A stretch of 64,000 bases of DNA. Origin: Paramecium pentaurelia (Eukaryota > Ciliophora > Oligohymenophorea > Peniculida > Parameciidae). This document shows, one piece after another, positions 1-12,039 of the stretch (positions are counted from its first letter, which is position 1; every line of letters starts with the position of its first letter). The stretch spans positions 30,091 to 94,090 of the forward strand of contig CAJJDO010000029.1 of NCBI GenBank assembly GCA_905183005.1. The letters run 5' to 3'. The notes under the pieces were generated by a model. That model was not told the DNA's origin, searched no databases, and was given only the letters and a program-made list of their open reading frames with translations. Made by a program: the position numbers and the translations under genes.

Positions 1-2
1 CG

Positions 3-1630
3 GAAATTATTGAAGAAAATCAACAATAAAAGAAAGAATTTATTGAGAATGTTTTAATTTTTAACATAAAATAACTTGAAGAACTCTATAAAGCTATTCA
101 TCAATTAAAATCAAATGTTATTCAATAATTGGAATATTTCATTTAAAATGCAAATGAATAGATTAAACAAATTTAGATATGGGGACAATCAAACCTTACT
201 TATAGTTTCTTTGATGAATTAGAAAAACTAATTAATCAATCTAAACTTGATTATTCCTTTTAAAAATCCTTGGTTGATCAAGTTAATTAAATTAATTAAT
301 CGCAGAATCAAAAGATCTTTAAAAATTGAATCTATTTAAATCATATTAAGAGACTTAGAAATGTGAAGAACTATTAATAAGTTTACAAAATGTCAATTTA
401 ATAAAAGAAAACAAATATTGATCAATGGAAATTAACAAAATAAAAGTCTGAAACAATAGGAAGAGCGAAGAAGAAATTTAATATAAGTAATAGGAATAGT
501 AATTATTGATATATAAAAAAGTTGAACTTAAATTAATTAATGATAATTATTAATAGATTAATTAATGTTTAGCAATTGCTTTTGATAAAACAGGATCAAT
601 CATAATTTCTTGTGAGAATTACGAGATTAAAATTTGAAATTTTGAATAAGGAAGATTAAAATTAATTAATTCATATTAAAAACATAATTAGGTTGTTGCA
701 TGTTTGGTATATAGCAAATTAAGAAATAACTTTATTTCTGGTTCTCGTGATAAGACTATTATAGGTTGGCGATAAATTAATCAAAAAGATTGGAAAGATT
801 CATAGCCATTCTAATAACATAATCAATAGGTTAATTTTGATGCTAAATAAAAAGGAGGATCAACTTATTTAAGCAGGTTAGGATAATTCAATAAAAGTTT
901 GGAATGTTGATGTTATTAAGAATGAGCTTAACTTTAAATACTCATTAGATAAACATAGTAATAGTGTAGATTCATTTAATTTTAATTCATCTGAAACAGT
1001 ATTGATATCTAGTGTATATTGTCATTTTATCATATGGGAGAAAGGAGCATTAGGAAAATGGGAATTTAAATATATATTTGAATAAAGTGAGTATTTATTT
1101 TAATTATTTACAAATTTTTTGAATTTAGCATTATTATTATTTAAAAAGTCAAGTTCTTCAATATTCTATATGAAATTAATTATTTTTAATTTTATGATGT
1201 ATAAAAAAATGTTTCAGATTCTGGACGTAAAATATATTTAATTAATGATCAACAATTACTTTGGGTAACTCTAAAAAAGAATGTTGATGATATTTTGGTT
1301 TTTGAAATATAGAATGGAGTCTTTTAGTAAAATAATAATAAAATTATCAAATCGAATAACAATAATGAATGTGAGGATGATAAATATTTCTCAATGATTC
1401 ACAATAAAGATAAAAATATAATATTGGTAAGACATAAACATCATATCTATCTGATTAGCGAATTAAATCATGGCACATTTAATATTATGGCATCATTAAA
1501 TTGTTAAAATGATAAGATTTTTGGAACTATGACCAATAATGGATAGTATTTAGTATTTTTGGATAACAAATATAAAAAGTATTCATTTATTATTTATCAT
1601 TCAAAAAATTTAAAGTATATTCAATTGTGA
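3..1630 (+). pseudogene. WD40-repeat protein relic with coiled-coil N-terminal part, cut by window edge
   Basis: Reading with TAA/TAG as Gln, the first 320 bases give an open coiled-coil-like stretch (QLEELYKAIHQLKSNVI). WD40 blades follow: LISGSRDKT-like and SIKVWNVD-like signatures near 740-920, and a C-terminal part (ILVRHKHHIYLISELN, TNNGQYLVFLDN) near 1420-1570. The C-terminal part parallels that of the intact WD40 gene at 53974-55581. The relic is broken: TGA at 635-637 replaces the Trp of KIWNFEQG; an extra base near 851 shifts the frame just before the LIQAGQDNSIKVW blade; and 1080-1210 has no readable frame. The 5' end lies outside the window. It is most likely a dead member of the Paramecium WD40 family. 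The family call is secure; which ancestral gene it derives from is not known. Confidence 0.7.
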
Positions 1631-1699
1631 TTATACCAAAAAATACTAATTCGCAATTATTAAATTCATCCAATTTATAAATAATCGCTGGAAATTTAA

Positions 1700-3130
1700 C
1701 TTCAAATTCAAAAATTATAGTTTATTTAAATATATTAAAAATTGTTGTTTCTAATTAATTCTATATTATTTTTCTATTTAAAATAAAGATTAATTTTGGT
1801 AATTCGAAAAAGAATGGAATAAGTCAAGATTGTTATTTTGCAAAACATTTTTGGAAATTTTCAACTAAAATGAAAAATTTATCAAACTTTACATCAATTT
1901 AGAAATTTAACAGAGTAAGAAGCAATATTTTTGCAAATAATCCATTAATACGATAAAGAATTCTATGAATATAACTAAATCTTGAAACCATCAATTTTTA
2001 TTAAACAATAATTATTAGGATTAAGAAAGAAAACAATATATATAAAATTATTAAAAATGCCTAAATAATATCGAGGAACAACTAGAATTATCTTTATGGA
2101 TTCAAATCACAGAAATTGCACGAATTTGGATTAGCTCACATACTATTTGTAAAATTAATATATAAATTTAAACGGTTCTATTTATCAAAAAAAAGCCTAT
2201 TAGATCCTAAAAATGATTTTAAGGAAAAAAATTTGTGATAAACTGAAAAAAATATAATTTGGTTTGAAAACTTCACAAAAAAAATAAATTTAGATAAGAG
2301 TAAAAGTAACCAGAATGTAAATAATTATCAAAATTAGAAAACAATTAAAATACAAGATAGACAAAAAGTTATTAAAAAGAGTGATGTTGATAAAAGATCA
2401 AAATTTGAAACAAAATGGATGTTCTAGAAAATTTTATGAAAAATAACCTGCTAATGGACTTAAAACAGAAATGGTTGATAATATTGCGAAAAATTAATTC
2501 GACAGAATTTTTAAGGGAAGTGAGGAAAGGTCAGTAAAATAAATAATAATTAACAATTTATTTGTATTTAAATTAATAAACTACCTAGAAAATACTAAAG
2601 AATTAATATAATATTAGGCCAAGATTAATACTTTAGGATCTAACTTTATAGAAGCTAATATTGAAAAGCACTAAGTTCTGATATTGATTAATGAATTAAT
2701 TTGAAATAAGATCCAGGATTAAAGCCTTTGAATTTAGATAAAAAGAATTAATCAATTTAATCAGATAATTTATTTTATTTAAAATCTCCTTCTTAAACTG
2801 GAGGATAAAATATTCAAAATAAATTAATTATTCTTTTTAAAGATGAAACAACGAAAACAATTATATTCAAAAGTATAATATTATCAAATATTATAATTAT
2901 AATTTTATGATTCAAGCAGCTACTGAGTATGATTTTTATAAAAGGATTAGAAATATTATAAAAATTAATATGTAAACATGGATAGGATGTCCAACAGTCT
3001 ACAAATCTTTTCAATTATACAATTATTAAATCTGAATAAACAAATAAATGAATCACATGATAATTTAATTAAATATATTTTCAAATTTTAGTTTATAAAA
3101 GATAATTATCATTTATTAAAAAAAAATAAT
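1700..3130 (+). pseudogene. Degenerate coding-like tract, family not recognised
   Basis: No continuous ORF exists, but hydrophilic protein-like segments appear in shifting frames on the plus strand. Examples are KSNQNVNNYQNQKTIKIQDR around 2300-2350, LKTEMVDNIAKNQFDRIFKG around 2460-2520 and DRMSNSLQIFSIIQLLNLNK around 2980-3040. TGA codons and frame changes separate them. I do not recognise a family. The tract could be one decayed gene or chance coding-like AT-rich DNA; the Lys/Asn/Gln composition is typical of Paramecium linker regions. Confidence 0.3.
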
Positions 3131-3459
3131 TTAAGTAGATACCTCAGATAATTTCAAGAATCTTCTCAATTTTGAAATTAATCCTAAAATCGTTAAACCA
3201 TAAGCAAAGAAAAAGATACTGTTTTTATTTCCAATATTATTTTTCATTAAATTAACATGTGTTTTAGATAAATATTACATTGAAAAAAACAATTAAGGAA
3301 ATAACCAAAAATAAATGCAATAGTGAAAACATATTGAAATGAAACAAATTAAATCTAAAAAAATAAATACTCATCAATTAATTAATGATTATTTCCAAAA
3401 AAAACAAAATTAAGATATAATGCGTATCTTTAACAATATTATTGTTTATTAATTTTAAA

Positions 3460-5678
3460 TCAATTATCATATTTAATTTCATGTATTTCCACAAATCCTT
3501 GTTACATTTTATCAAGTGCTCTTTTCATTTCCACCCATGTTCCAACTTTTTTTCCATTTTCTATTCACAATTATACGTTACTTATGAGGAATGCTAAAAT
3601 CCATCCATTATTTCGATCTAATTACCCAACTTAATTCCATCACCTTCTTTATCATATGATCCACCACCTCTAAAAGTTGAAATAAGTTAAGTAATTAAGA
3701 TAATATTATTTAAATTAATTATTCCTTTATAAATATATTCCATCTCCCCACTTTTCTTCCATTTTCATATTACCATGATGGGTAATTTAATTATTCCCAC
3801 TAAACGCCTCGTCCAATTCTATCCATTACCCAATCTTAATGCTATCATTTTCTTCATCATATAATCCTCCACCACTAATAGTGTTAATAATTAAGCCCTT
3901 TACATAATTAGAATTACATTAATTATCCCCAAGCAAAATATCCCACCTTCCAGCTTTTCTATAATTTTTATATTCACCATGGTAGGTAACTTACTTGCAA
4001 CCAAAAAATTCCTCGTCTACTTCAATCCATTATCCAATCTTAATACTATCATTTTCTTCGTCATATAATCCCCCACCACTATGAGTTGACATAATTTAAA
4101 CATTTTTTATATTATTTTTACATTTGATTACCTTCGTACATAAAAACCCATCTACCAACTTTTTTTCCTTTTATATACTCCCCTCTCTACATTACTTAAG
4201 AATCATAATAATTATCCGAAATTTCTACCCAATCACCATTCTTAAGTTCAGTTCCTTTTTCATCATATGATCCACCACCACTGTGGAGTACGAATTTATA
4301 TAATATTCTTACATTTAAAAAAAGGGATCTCTTCTCCTATATCTATATTTAATATCCCAAACGCCTACTTTTTACCATTTTTAAATTCACCACTATAAGT
4401 TACTTAAGAATCGTCAGAATTATCCAAAATTTCTACCCAACCACCCTGCTTAAATCCATTACCAGCTTCATCATATAATCCACCACCATTAATAACCAAC
4501 CATTGTTCAAAATATTATTATTAAAACTATATAACTTTATTTGTACATTTTTTCATTGTAATAATTAGTAGACAAATGCTTTAATCATATATCCCATCTA
4601 CCAACTTTTTTACCACTTACATATTCTCCCTTGTATTTTATTTAAGAGTTATACTCAAAATTATCCATTATTTCCGCCCAATAACCCAACTTATGTTTAT
4701 CCCCTCCTTCATCATATGATCCTCCGCCACTCAAATTTATATAATATTTCTTACATTTTTTTTGATTTCCATTTTTATTCCAAAAAATATCCCATCTACC
4801 AATCTTCTTACCATTTTAATATCCACCTCTCCAATTTACATAAGAAAAATCGCCTTGATTTTCAGTTATTTCTACCCAATTTCCTTACTTAAGTTCATCG
4901 CCAGTTTGATCATATTATCCACCTCCACTGTTCAGCTACTCTATATAAAATTTTTACATTAAAATGAATTAATTATTACTGTCATACCTGTACTCAATAT
5001 CTACAAATTTTTTTGCCATTTTTATTCTCCATTAAAAGTGATTTAGGATCCATCCCAAAATCCATCACTCAACTCAACCCACCTCTAACTCTTCTAGGCT
5101 TACTCATTAAATGCTCAGCCACCACTAAAAAATGTAATATAAAATGATCCATGATTTTATTATTATAAATATATTTCCATGTTCCTGTTTTTTAATCATT
5201 AAAGTATTCCCAATTTCATATGCTTGAGCTATACTATTTTTAAATTATCATTTCATTTTTACCTCAAGTAATTTTTTATAGGCTGTTTCCATAAACCTAA
5301 CTTAAATCCATTTATGTAGTATAATATCTTTTTTAAAATTTACTAAACCCACCTACTAAAATGGCTTCTCCATTCAAAATCGCCTTCCATTTACCTATTT
5401 TTTTCTTGTTAGGTCCATATTCACCTTACCAATTAAAATATTTAATCTATTCCATATTTTAATATAGAACAGGTTAAGTTTCATAGTCCTGAAGATATTC
5501 TCTATAAAATAAATAAATTTCAATTTTACTTTTTCAAGTTTCTTCCTAAATATGAGTAAATTAAATTATCATTCTTTATAGCTATTTGAATATTAATCTT
5601 CATGAGTTTTCTTTCGATTGAATCCCATTTGTAAACCTTTTATTGCTTTATGTCTTATCTTTTAGTTTACAAGTTCAT
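3460..5678 (-). pseudogene. MORN-like repeat array, decayed, about eleven repeats with an intron per repeat
   Basis: On the minus strand a unit of roughly 200 bp recurs about eleven times. The best-preserved copy (4770-4930) reads SGGGQYDQTGDELKQGNWVE, then a Gly-Tyr-x-Asn-Gly-Lys-Lys-x-Gly-Arg-Trp-Asp core. This GxYxxGKxxGxW pattern is MORN-like. The start is the ATG at 5676-5678 and the terminal TGA is at 3460-3462. Short AT-rich intron-like segments (about 23-32 nt, GT...AG) sit in front of the Ser-Gly-Gly-Gly of most repeats. It is broken: TGA at 4585-4587 after the GRWDI core, another TGA for the third Gly of an SGGG near 5120, and a lost A in a GKK codon run near 4390. In life such proteins usually sit at membranes or scaffolds. 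The family is fairly sure; that it is dead is inferred from the stops. Confidence 0.65.
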
Positions 5679-5749
5679 AAAAACAATTATATTATGATAA
5701 TTATTTTATTTTATATAAATAAAAAATAATTTTTTAGAGTAATATTTAT

Positions 5750-7360
5750 TTTGATATAAAGCAAGCAATTGGAGCAAATTCATCAATAGGTAATTCGAAG
5801 TTTGAAATTATCAACGAAATCTTTAAGTTTTAAGAATAAAATATAAAGGTGGATTTGAATGTTGATTAGTTTTAGATTTATATATAATTGTATCACTTTA
5901 AATGCATCTTGAAAAAATAATATTGCTATTCAGAAACAACTTAATATATCAATAAACGAAGCCCATTAACAAGTAAGGCATGATAATCAATAATCGGAAA
6001 ATACTATCATTTATTCTCACTCTTATTAATAAATTATTCAACTTTTTTCAGAATTACAGCACTTTAATTTAAACAAATTCTGAAAACCAGAAAATAAAAT
6101 TATGCTTATTAGTAATGATAAGTTGATTATATTCAAGTAATATAAGTTATGGTTTGTCGTTTAGTTCTTTTTAGGTTTTTAATTTTCTATATAATTCTGA
6201 ATCAATATTGGTATATTCAAATAAATCAAATTTATTTACATAAATAAGAATTCTCTGATAAAATGCATCTTTTGATGTATTTTTTAAGAATCCATCATTA
6301 TTTATTTTATTCTGTGCATATTGTAGGGTTAATATAAACATATAATTTATGATCTTTATATTAGCTGAACTTCATTATTTATCCATTCTGTGAATATCAT
6401 ATAAGTTTTTATGAATTAGCTTATTTTCTTTAATCATATCATTTATACTCACAAAATTAAGAGTAATTAGTTGATTTCTCTAACCTAGTCAATTTTAGGG
6501 ATGAAGAACTTGCTAAAAATAACTCTTCAAATAGTTCATTGGGATTGAAGTATTTAACAAGGATTCCTAATTAGATATTTGTACAGACTAATTGAGTAAA
6601 TTTTACCTAAAGATCCTCAATTAATAATTATTCAAACTATGTTGTTTGTGAAAGAGTTTTGGAAAACTTTAAAAAATGATAAATACAATCCTAATTTATT
6701 TGATGAATTTAAAAATAGTTAGTGCTTCATTAATGGATGTTTTAGATTTAATTTAAATATGTGGGGAGAAACTAAAGTAATGCCTTTTGGGACCATAATT
6801 AGAGAAGCTAAAGGTTTCTTAAAGTTACATATTTATGATATTAAAAATATTGGATAATTTGATTAGATGTGTCCCTAAAAAATTTATAAAGTTGTATTTA
6901 TAATTGAAGGCATATATCCATGAATTTAAGGTCCTTATTATCTTAAGTTTAAAATGGAATAATAAAGATTACTGAAGCAAATGTATCCATGTTTGTATAA
7001 AATGCTCTCAATTTATAATATTAAATGAATCAATCAGACTAATAATCATAAATAATAAGAAAAAAAGAGATTACAAACATATTAAAAAAGCAAATATAAT
7101 CATCATCTATATCTAGATCCAAACTAATTTTAAATTGCTTAAGCTTCTAAAACCATTAAAAAGACTGTGTAAATTAAAAAAGAGAATAGAAATATAAATA
7201 TTAAGCAATAGTTCTTAAATTAACTAATTATTTTAAAAATCAATTCGATGATTCAGGAATATTATCAATAGTCATAATTATTTAGAATTATTAAGATGTT
7301 ACCATGATTAAAATTATAGATGATTTATTAATATATTTTAAATAAATATAAATTATATGA
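5750..7360 (+). pseudogene. Degenerate plus-strand gene, family not recognised
   Basis: Long coding-like stretches occur in shifting frames: KFEIINEIFKFQEQNIKVDL (about 5800), FCEYHISFYELAYFLQSYH (about 6390), a well-conserved-looking block LPKDPQLIIIQTMLFVKEFW to CFINGCFRFNLNMWGETKV (6600-6790), and NVSMFVQNALNLQYQMNQ (about 6985). One possible intron (GT...TAG at about 6550-6574, 25 nt) joins two frames. TGA at 6921-6923 interrupts an otherwise open region, again where a Trp would fit. I cannot name the family. The helical Leu-rich block could belong to a GTPase-regulator-like fold, but that is a guess. It may be a real gene with several unrecognised introns or a decayed copy. Confidence 0.4.
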
Positions 7361-7399
7361 ATTAAAATGATAGAATTTTGGAAATAGCTCTTAATTGTC

Positions 7400-7833
7400 G
7401 AATTTTTTATTGATATAAAATTAAATTAAAGATAATTTATTAGAAAATAAATGTTCTTTACATGATTAAGAATTTTTAGCAGCCAGGATAGGAATAGATA
7501 ATATAAACTAGAATAAATATTTATGCCCTTAATGTTTAATAAAACTAAAAGACCCTAAAGAATTGATATATCATTAATATTATGAAATATTTATCGAATT
7601 TCCATAAAGATTGGAAACACTTTGTTAATTGTAATAATCTTTTGAAGCTTATAATTAATTTTCTAAAATTTCATTAAAATGTTGTTATTACTTGAGAGAG
7701 CAGCATACTTTAAATACTTAGAAGTTAATTTAAAAACTTTTTTTTTGAAGAAATAATAGATAAAAAATTATAATTTAAAGATCAAAATATCTCTTAATTA
7801 AAATAAGGAAAATTAAAATAAATATTAGAATGA
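7400..7833 (+). pseudogene. Cys-His zinc-binding plus coiled-coil N-terminal relic
   Basis: The frame gives a Cys-x2-His pair (CSLH) followed about 22 residues later by a Cys-x2-Cys pair (CPQC), then a Gln/Lys-rich helical stretch. This is close to the N-terminal layout of the WD40 gene at 53974, which has Cys-x3-His then Cys-x2-Cys. A run of nine T near 7740 puts the reading one base out of frame; the next frame continues sensibly to TGA at 7831-7833. No WD40 blades follow. It is probably the remaining head of a decayed family member. Confidence 0.4.
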
Positions 7834-9022
7834 AAATTTTAAGATTAAAATCCAAATCATTATTCTAAAATTATTTATTTATAATTGTATTTATCTAATA
7901 ATTTAATAGCAAGTTTGAATAATAAAGGTAGGAATTATAAATGCGCAATCAAAATTTAATCAACCTTCAATTTGATCATTAATTTATATTAAGAAGTAAG
8001 ATGTCTAACATGATTAAGAAATTACTAATTAAGAAAAATAGTTAATTTTTTTTTGATCTAAAAATTTGTAATAAAGTTTTTTACATTAATTCTAATCAAA
8101 TAATGATAAGCTGACAATGATCAAGTATAAATAATTTAAAATATTAATAAAATTTAAAATTAATTAAAAGAAAGATAAAAGAATTAGGTTTTTTTATTTA
8201 TGACATGAATGCAAATTATACATCAACAACCATGTTTTTTGCATAGTAATGAAGTAAACTTTACTTATGGTAAAAGTAGCATTATTCATTGTCAGGATGA
8301 TCCAATAAATAATAGATTAAATCTGTTATATTAATATATATATCATATAATTTTTTAGGATGGAAATATATATTAATTGAATATAGCTTATAATAATGTA
8401 GACACTGTGTCATGCTATATGGAACAGCAGAAATATAAGAAATATGAAAATTATCATTCCTATAAATAGATATGATTTGGCAAAAAATTTTGACGGAATT
8501 CTATATATAAATAAAATATTATAATTTAAAGAATGAATATTTCATTAACAAAGTTAAATTAGAAATAGTTATTTAGTTATTATGATGATACAATACTTTT
8601 TAATTTCCATAGTTTATAATGTCTTATGTATTCCAAAAAAGTAAAATAATATAATTTTTTGAATATTTTTAGTTTTAAGGATTATCTAATTAATTGTAAC
8701 ATGTGATTCTTTTATTAATAGATTGTAGATTAATTTTTCTAAATAGCAAATACTTTAAGCTTTTTGAAAAGGATAACTTTTAATAATATATTTTTCTATT
8801 TATTGTATATTAATGAGAGAAAAACATATAATAAAGTAAAGGTTGGTTCAAGGATCTTGTATTTTACACACATCTCGATTTGATTGGATGAGACAATATA
8901 ACATAAATTGATGATTGTATTAAAATCCATACATTTTTAGAAATTAAATTATTCGATATAGATTTGCTTGAATTTCAATTGTGAAAAGCTTAAAGAAAAT
9001 TCGATTTTTAATTAATATAATT
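7834..9022. other. No gene recognised
   Basis: AT-rich sequence with scattered TGA codons in all frames. A short less AT-rich patch around 8220-8310 has no recognisable motif. Nothing here is supported as a feature beyond serving as the 5' flank of the gene starting at 9023. Confidence 0.5.
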
Positions 9023-9803
9023 ATGAAAATATTAATTGTGTTTTTATTTGCTGTTGCTTATTGCTATCCAATTGTAGTAACGAATACAGACTTAAGCTCT
9101 TCTGATTTATTTATCAATTAAATAGATTTGATGAGTAAAATAAGACAACAAGTATATTAAAATATTATTGCAGTAGGAAAACAAAAAAGTTATCTTAATA
9201 AATATTCAAACATCTCATTAAGATAACGAAATATTCTAAAGCAAATTACTCAAAAAGATAGAAAGTTTAAAGAATTTTACAAAATTGTTAAAATCTAAAT
9301 CCACTTTTGTTTCCCCATTTGTTGATTATTCTCCAATCCAGTTTACTTAAGGACTCTAAAAGGATAATTAAGTAATTTACTTTATTTATTCAAGATTGAA
9401 GTATAAAATATCCCTATGAACTTTTAAAATCTTAAGGCACTTGATAAATTTGCTTAACAATAAGATGCTATCTTAATTGTACTATTTTCAAAAATATCTT
9501 CAAATGTGAAGGTTTTAGAAGAAATTACTGAAACTTCAGAAGTATATATTGATATATCATTATTTTAGCCCTCTGATTAAATTATAGCTGTAGAGTTAGC
9601 TGATGAGAACGAACTATCTTCAAATACTGTAAAAAGAATTATAATATATATAGATATACACAGTCACTTCTAATTAATTAACAGGATACATTGTCTTCTT
9701 TGTTTCAATGTTTGCTTTATGGATAGCTGTCTAATGTAATGGAGCAATTTAAACTCCAGAAAGATTTTCAAAATAAAATTATTATATTGGAAAAGAAAGT
9801 TGA
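9023..9803 (+). CDS. Type I membrane protein, possibly V-ATPase accessory (VOA1/ATP6AP1-like)
   Basis: Four exons encode 236 residues once introns at 9152-9173 (22 nt), 9372-9394 (23 nt, ending AAG) and 9629-9653 (25 nt) are removed. The spliced length of 711 nt is an exact multiple of three and ends at TGA 9801-9803. A clear signal peptide opens the protein (MKILIVFLFAVAYCYP). The luminal part has no cysteine cluster. One membrane segment (GYIVFFVSMFALWIAVQCNG) lies near residues 198-217, followed by a short cytosolic tail with TPERF and a final KES. A single C-terminal helix with an Arg-Phe-containing tail recalls V-ATPase accessory proteins of the VOA1/ATP6AP1 type, which assist proton-pump assembly in ER/Golgi. 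That family call is tentative. Expression of an intact secretory-pathway protein is well supported. Confidence 0.75.
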
Positions 9804-12039
9804 TTTATTTTATTATTATTGTACCTAATGCATCACTTTTAAATGTTTTGTTTTTAAGATCTGCAGTTTATTGTGCCAAAACTCAAAGATTTTTCATAAC
9901 TAGTACCTTTAAGTGAATTTCATGAAAGTTTCTAATTTTTTATTGAATTTTTTCTACCCAAACTTGGATTGATGAAGCATTTTATTTTGGAATATTGTGA
10001 ATTTTAGATTATCAAATATTTCTTAATTCATTTTTATTATTACTAAATACTGGAATTCTTCTAGAAATTTTTGTTTATTATAATTTATATTATTCTCTTA
10101 CAATTTAAAATCGGATTAATTGGATAAAATAGTTTTAACTCCCTACTTATCCATCTCTTCCCCATATGCTTTTTGTGACTTTTAAAAAAATTGGAACTCA
10201 ATTTCCTATTTCAAGATAGGCATAATCATTAATTCTAGTTTAGTAGAAAAAGGAGTAATACTTTTCCAAACTAATTTTTTTTAATAAAATTTAAAATATT
10301 TTGATTTTGCTTATAAGTTCTTATGAAGTCTTTTTTTACAGATTTTATTAGTTTTTATTTTTAACATTTATTATACTAAATATTTACTCATTGTTAAATA
10401 GAAATAATATTTAATACTTCATATATTTGGAATAATTTAGTAAAGAAATCTAAATTCAAATATTCATAATTATAATTTAAAACTTACTTAAGTTTCAGCT
10501 AAAACAATCCAAATCTAACATTATTAAACAATTATTTTAATCTAGTTTTATACTTTAATATGTCTTCGAAATTAATGGATATTTTGTTTTTGACACTTGG
10601 TTGCCCTGAAATTAATTATTTCCCATCAATTACATATTCCCTTTATTTTAGCTATATAATTGTTACTAAAACAAAAATCCAAATTGAATTTTTGCTCATA
10701 CCCTCTTATTCACCATCAAATACATAATAGAAACATCACAAGAAAATCAAAAAATCTCCTCACTATTTATTTAATGCACCTAAGCTTTAAAACATACAGA
10801 TAATTTTTTCTCTTCTCATTATAATATAATTCAATAAATTAATTAAACCCTTTCAAATTAAAAAAATATTTAGAATTTTTTAATAATAAATAGCCTAGTT
10901 ACTTCTAAATAAATAACTAAAACATAAAATTTTATAGGTTCCTTTATAATTGATAATAGGAAGCGAATATTTAATAACCTTGAGGCCATTAAATTTACAT
11001 TTAACATCTATTATTTAAACTTAAAAAATTCTCATCTCTTGCAACCACAACATTAATATATATTATATATATTCTTCATCATCAAACTTATTTTTTATCA
11101 AGAAATATTAGTGTAGATTTAAATAAATACAATTAGGTATGTGATATTTAAAAAATCTTAACCATTAAAATAATGAGAGTTTTTTAATAAACTACTTATA
11201 TTTTGAATCTTAATATCTGAAAAGTAATAAATAAAAATAAATAAATGTAATACATAAAATCTAAATAAACAAAAAATACAAAGTAAGTGCTAAAAAGATA
11301 AATTAAAAGGTGTTGGAATATGTTGATAATTGATTATATACGAAATTATAAAATATAATTTTCATCATATTTCAGATCTCTACTAATCTATTTTTTTTTT
11401 TATTTTGATTATTTTTTTCATAATCTACTAATTATAGATTATTATTATTCAGTTCAATCCATTATAAATTTTTGAATCCATCTTTATCATAGATACAATC
11501 AAAATATATTTCATAAATTTAGCACAAAGATTTCAATTGAATAAAATAAAATTTTTTAATTAACAATAAAGAAGTTTATTTATAAATTATACATAACTGG
11601 CTTGATAATTCTATATTTAGTTTGAAACATAATGAAATAAAAATTTGACCTCTCAGATCTCATTCAAATTAATAATCAAATTATTTAAGCTTAATTGATG
11701 TCACAGTTAATAAATTATTATATATAGAATCAAATAAAATAAATAATGGATAATGAACATAAGGTAATTTAAAAGTTTATCTAATCTTTTTAATATTAAA
11801 TTCTTTATTTAATTGTTTATCATTTTAAATTAAAAATTGATGAATTTATTGACTTACTAATCTATTTTAGTAAAGTTATAAAGAAATCATAATTTTTAGT
11901 TGATTGAACATAAATTTTTTATATGTATTATTAGATAAACAAAAAAAATATTATATAATACAATGATATTGTTTAATAGAATTCCAATTATTAATATAAG
12001 GAAGTATTTGAATATATATTAGATTTTAAATATTAAAAT
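9804..12039. other. Long AT-rich intergenic region, no gene recognised
   Basis: About 2.2 kb with stops in every frame and many homopolymer tracts. Slightly more complex stretches at 10140-10210 and 10560-10760 could be very old gene remnants, but I could assign no frame or motif. Confidence 0.5.

Noticed and set aside
635..637. TGA read as tryptophan (second code change)
   Set aside because: All intact genes end at TGA and none has an internal one. The relics with internal TGA also carry indels.
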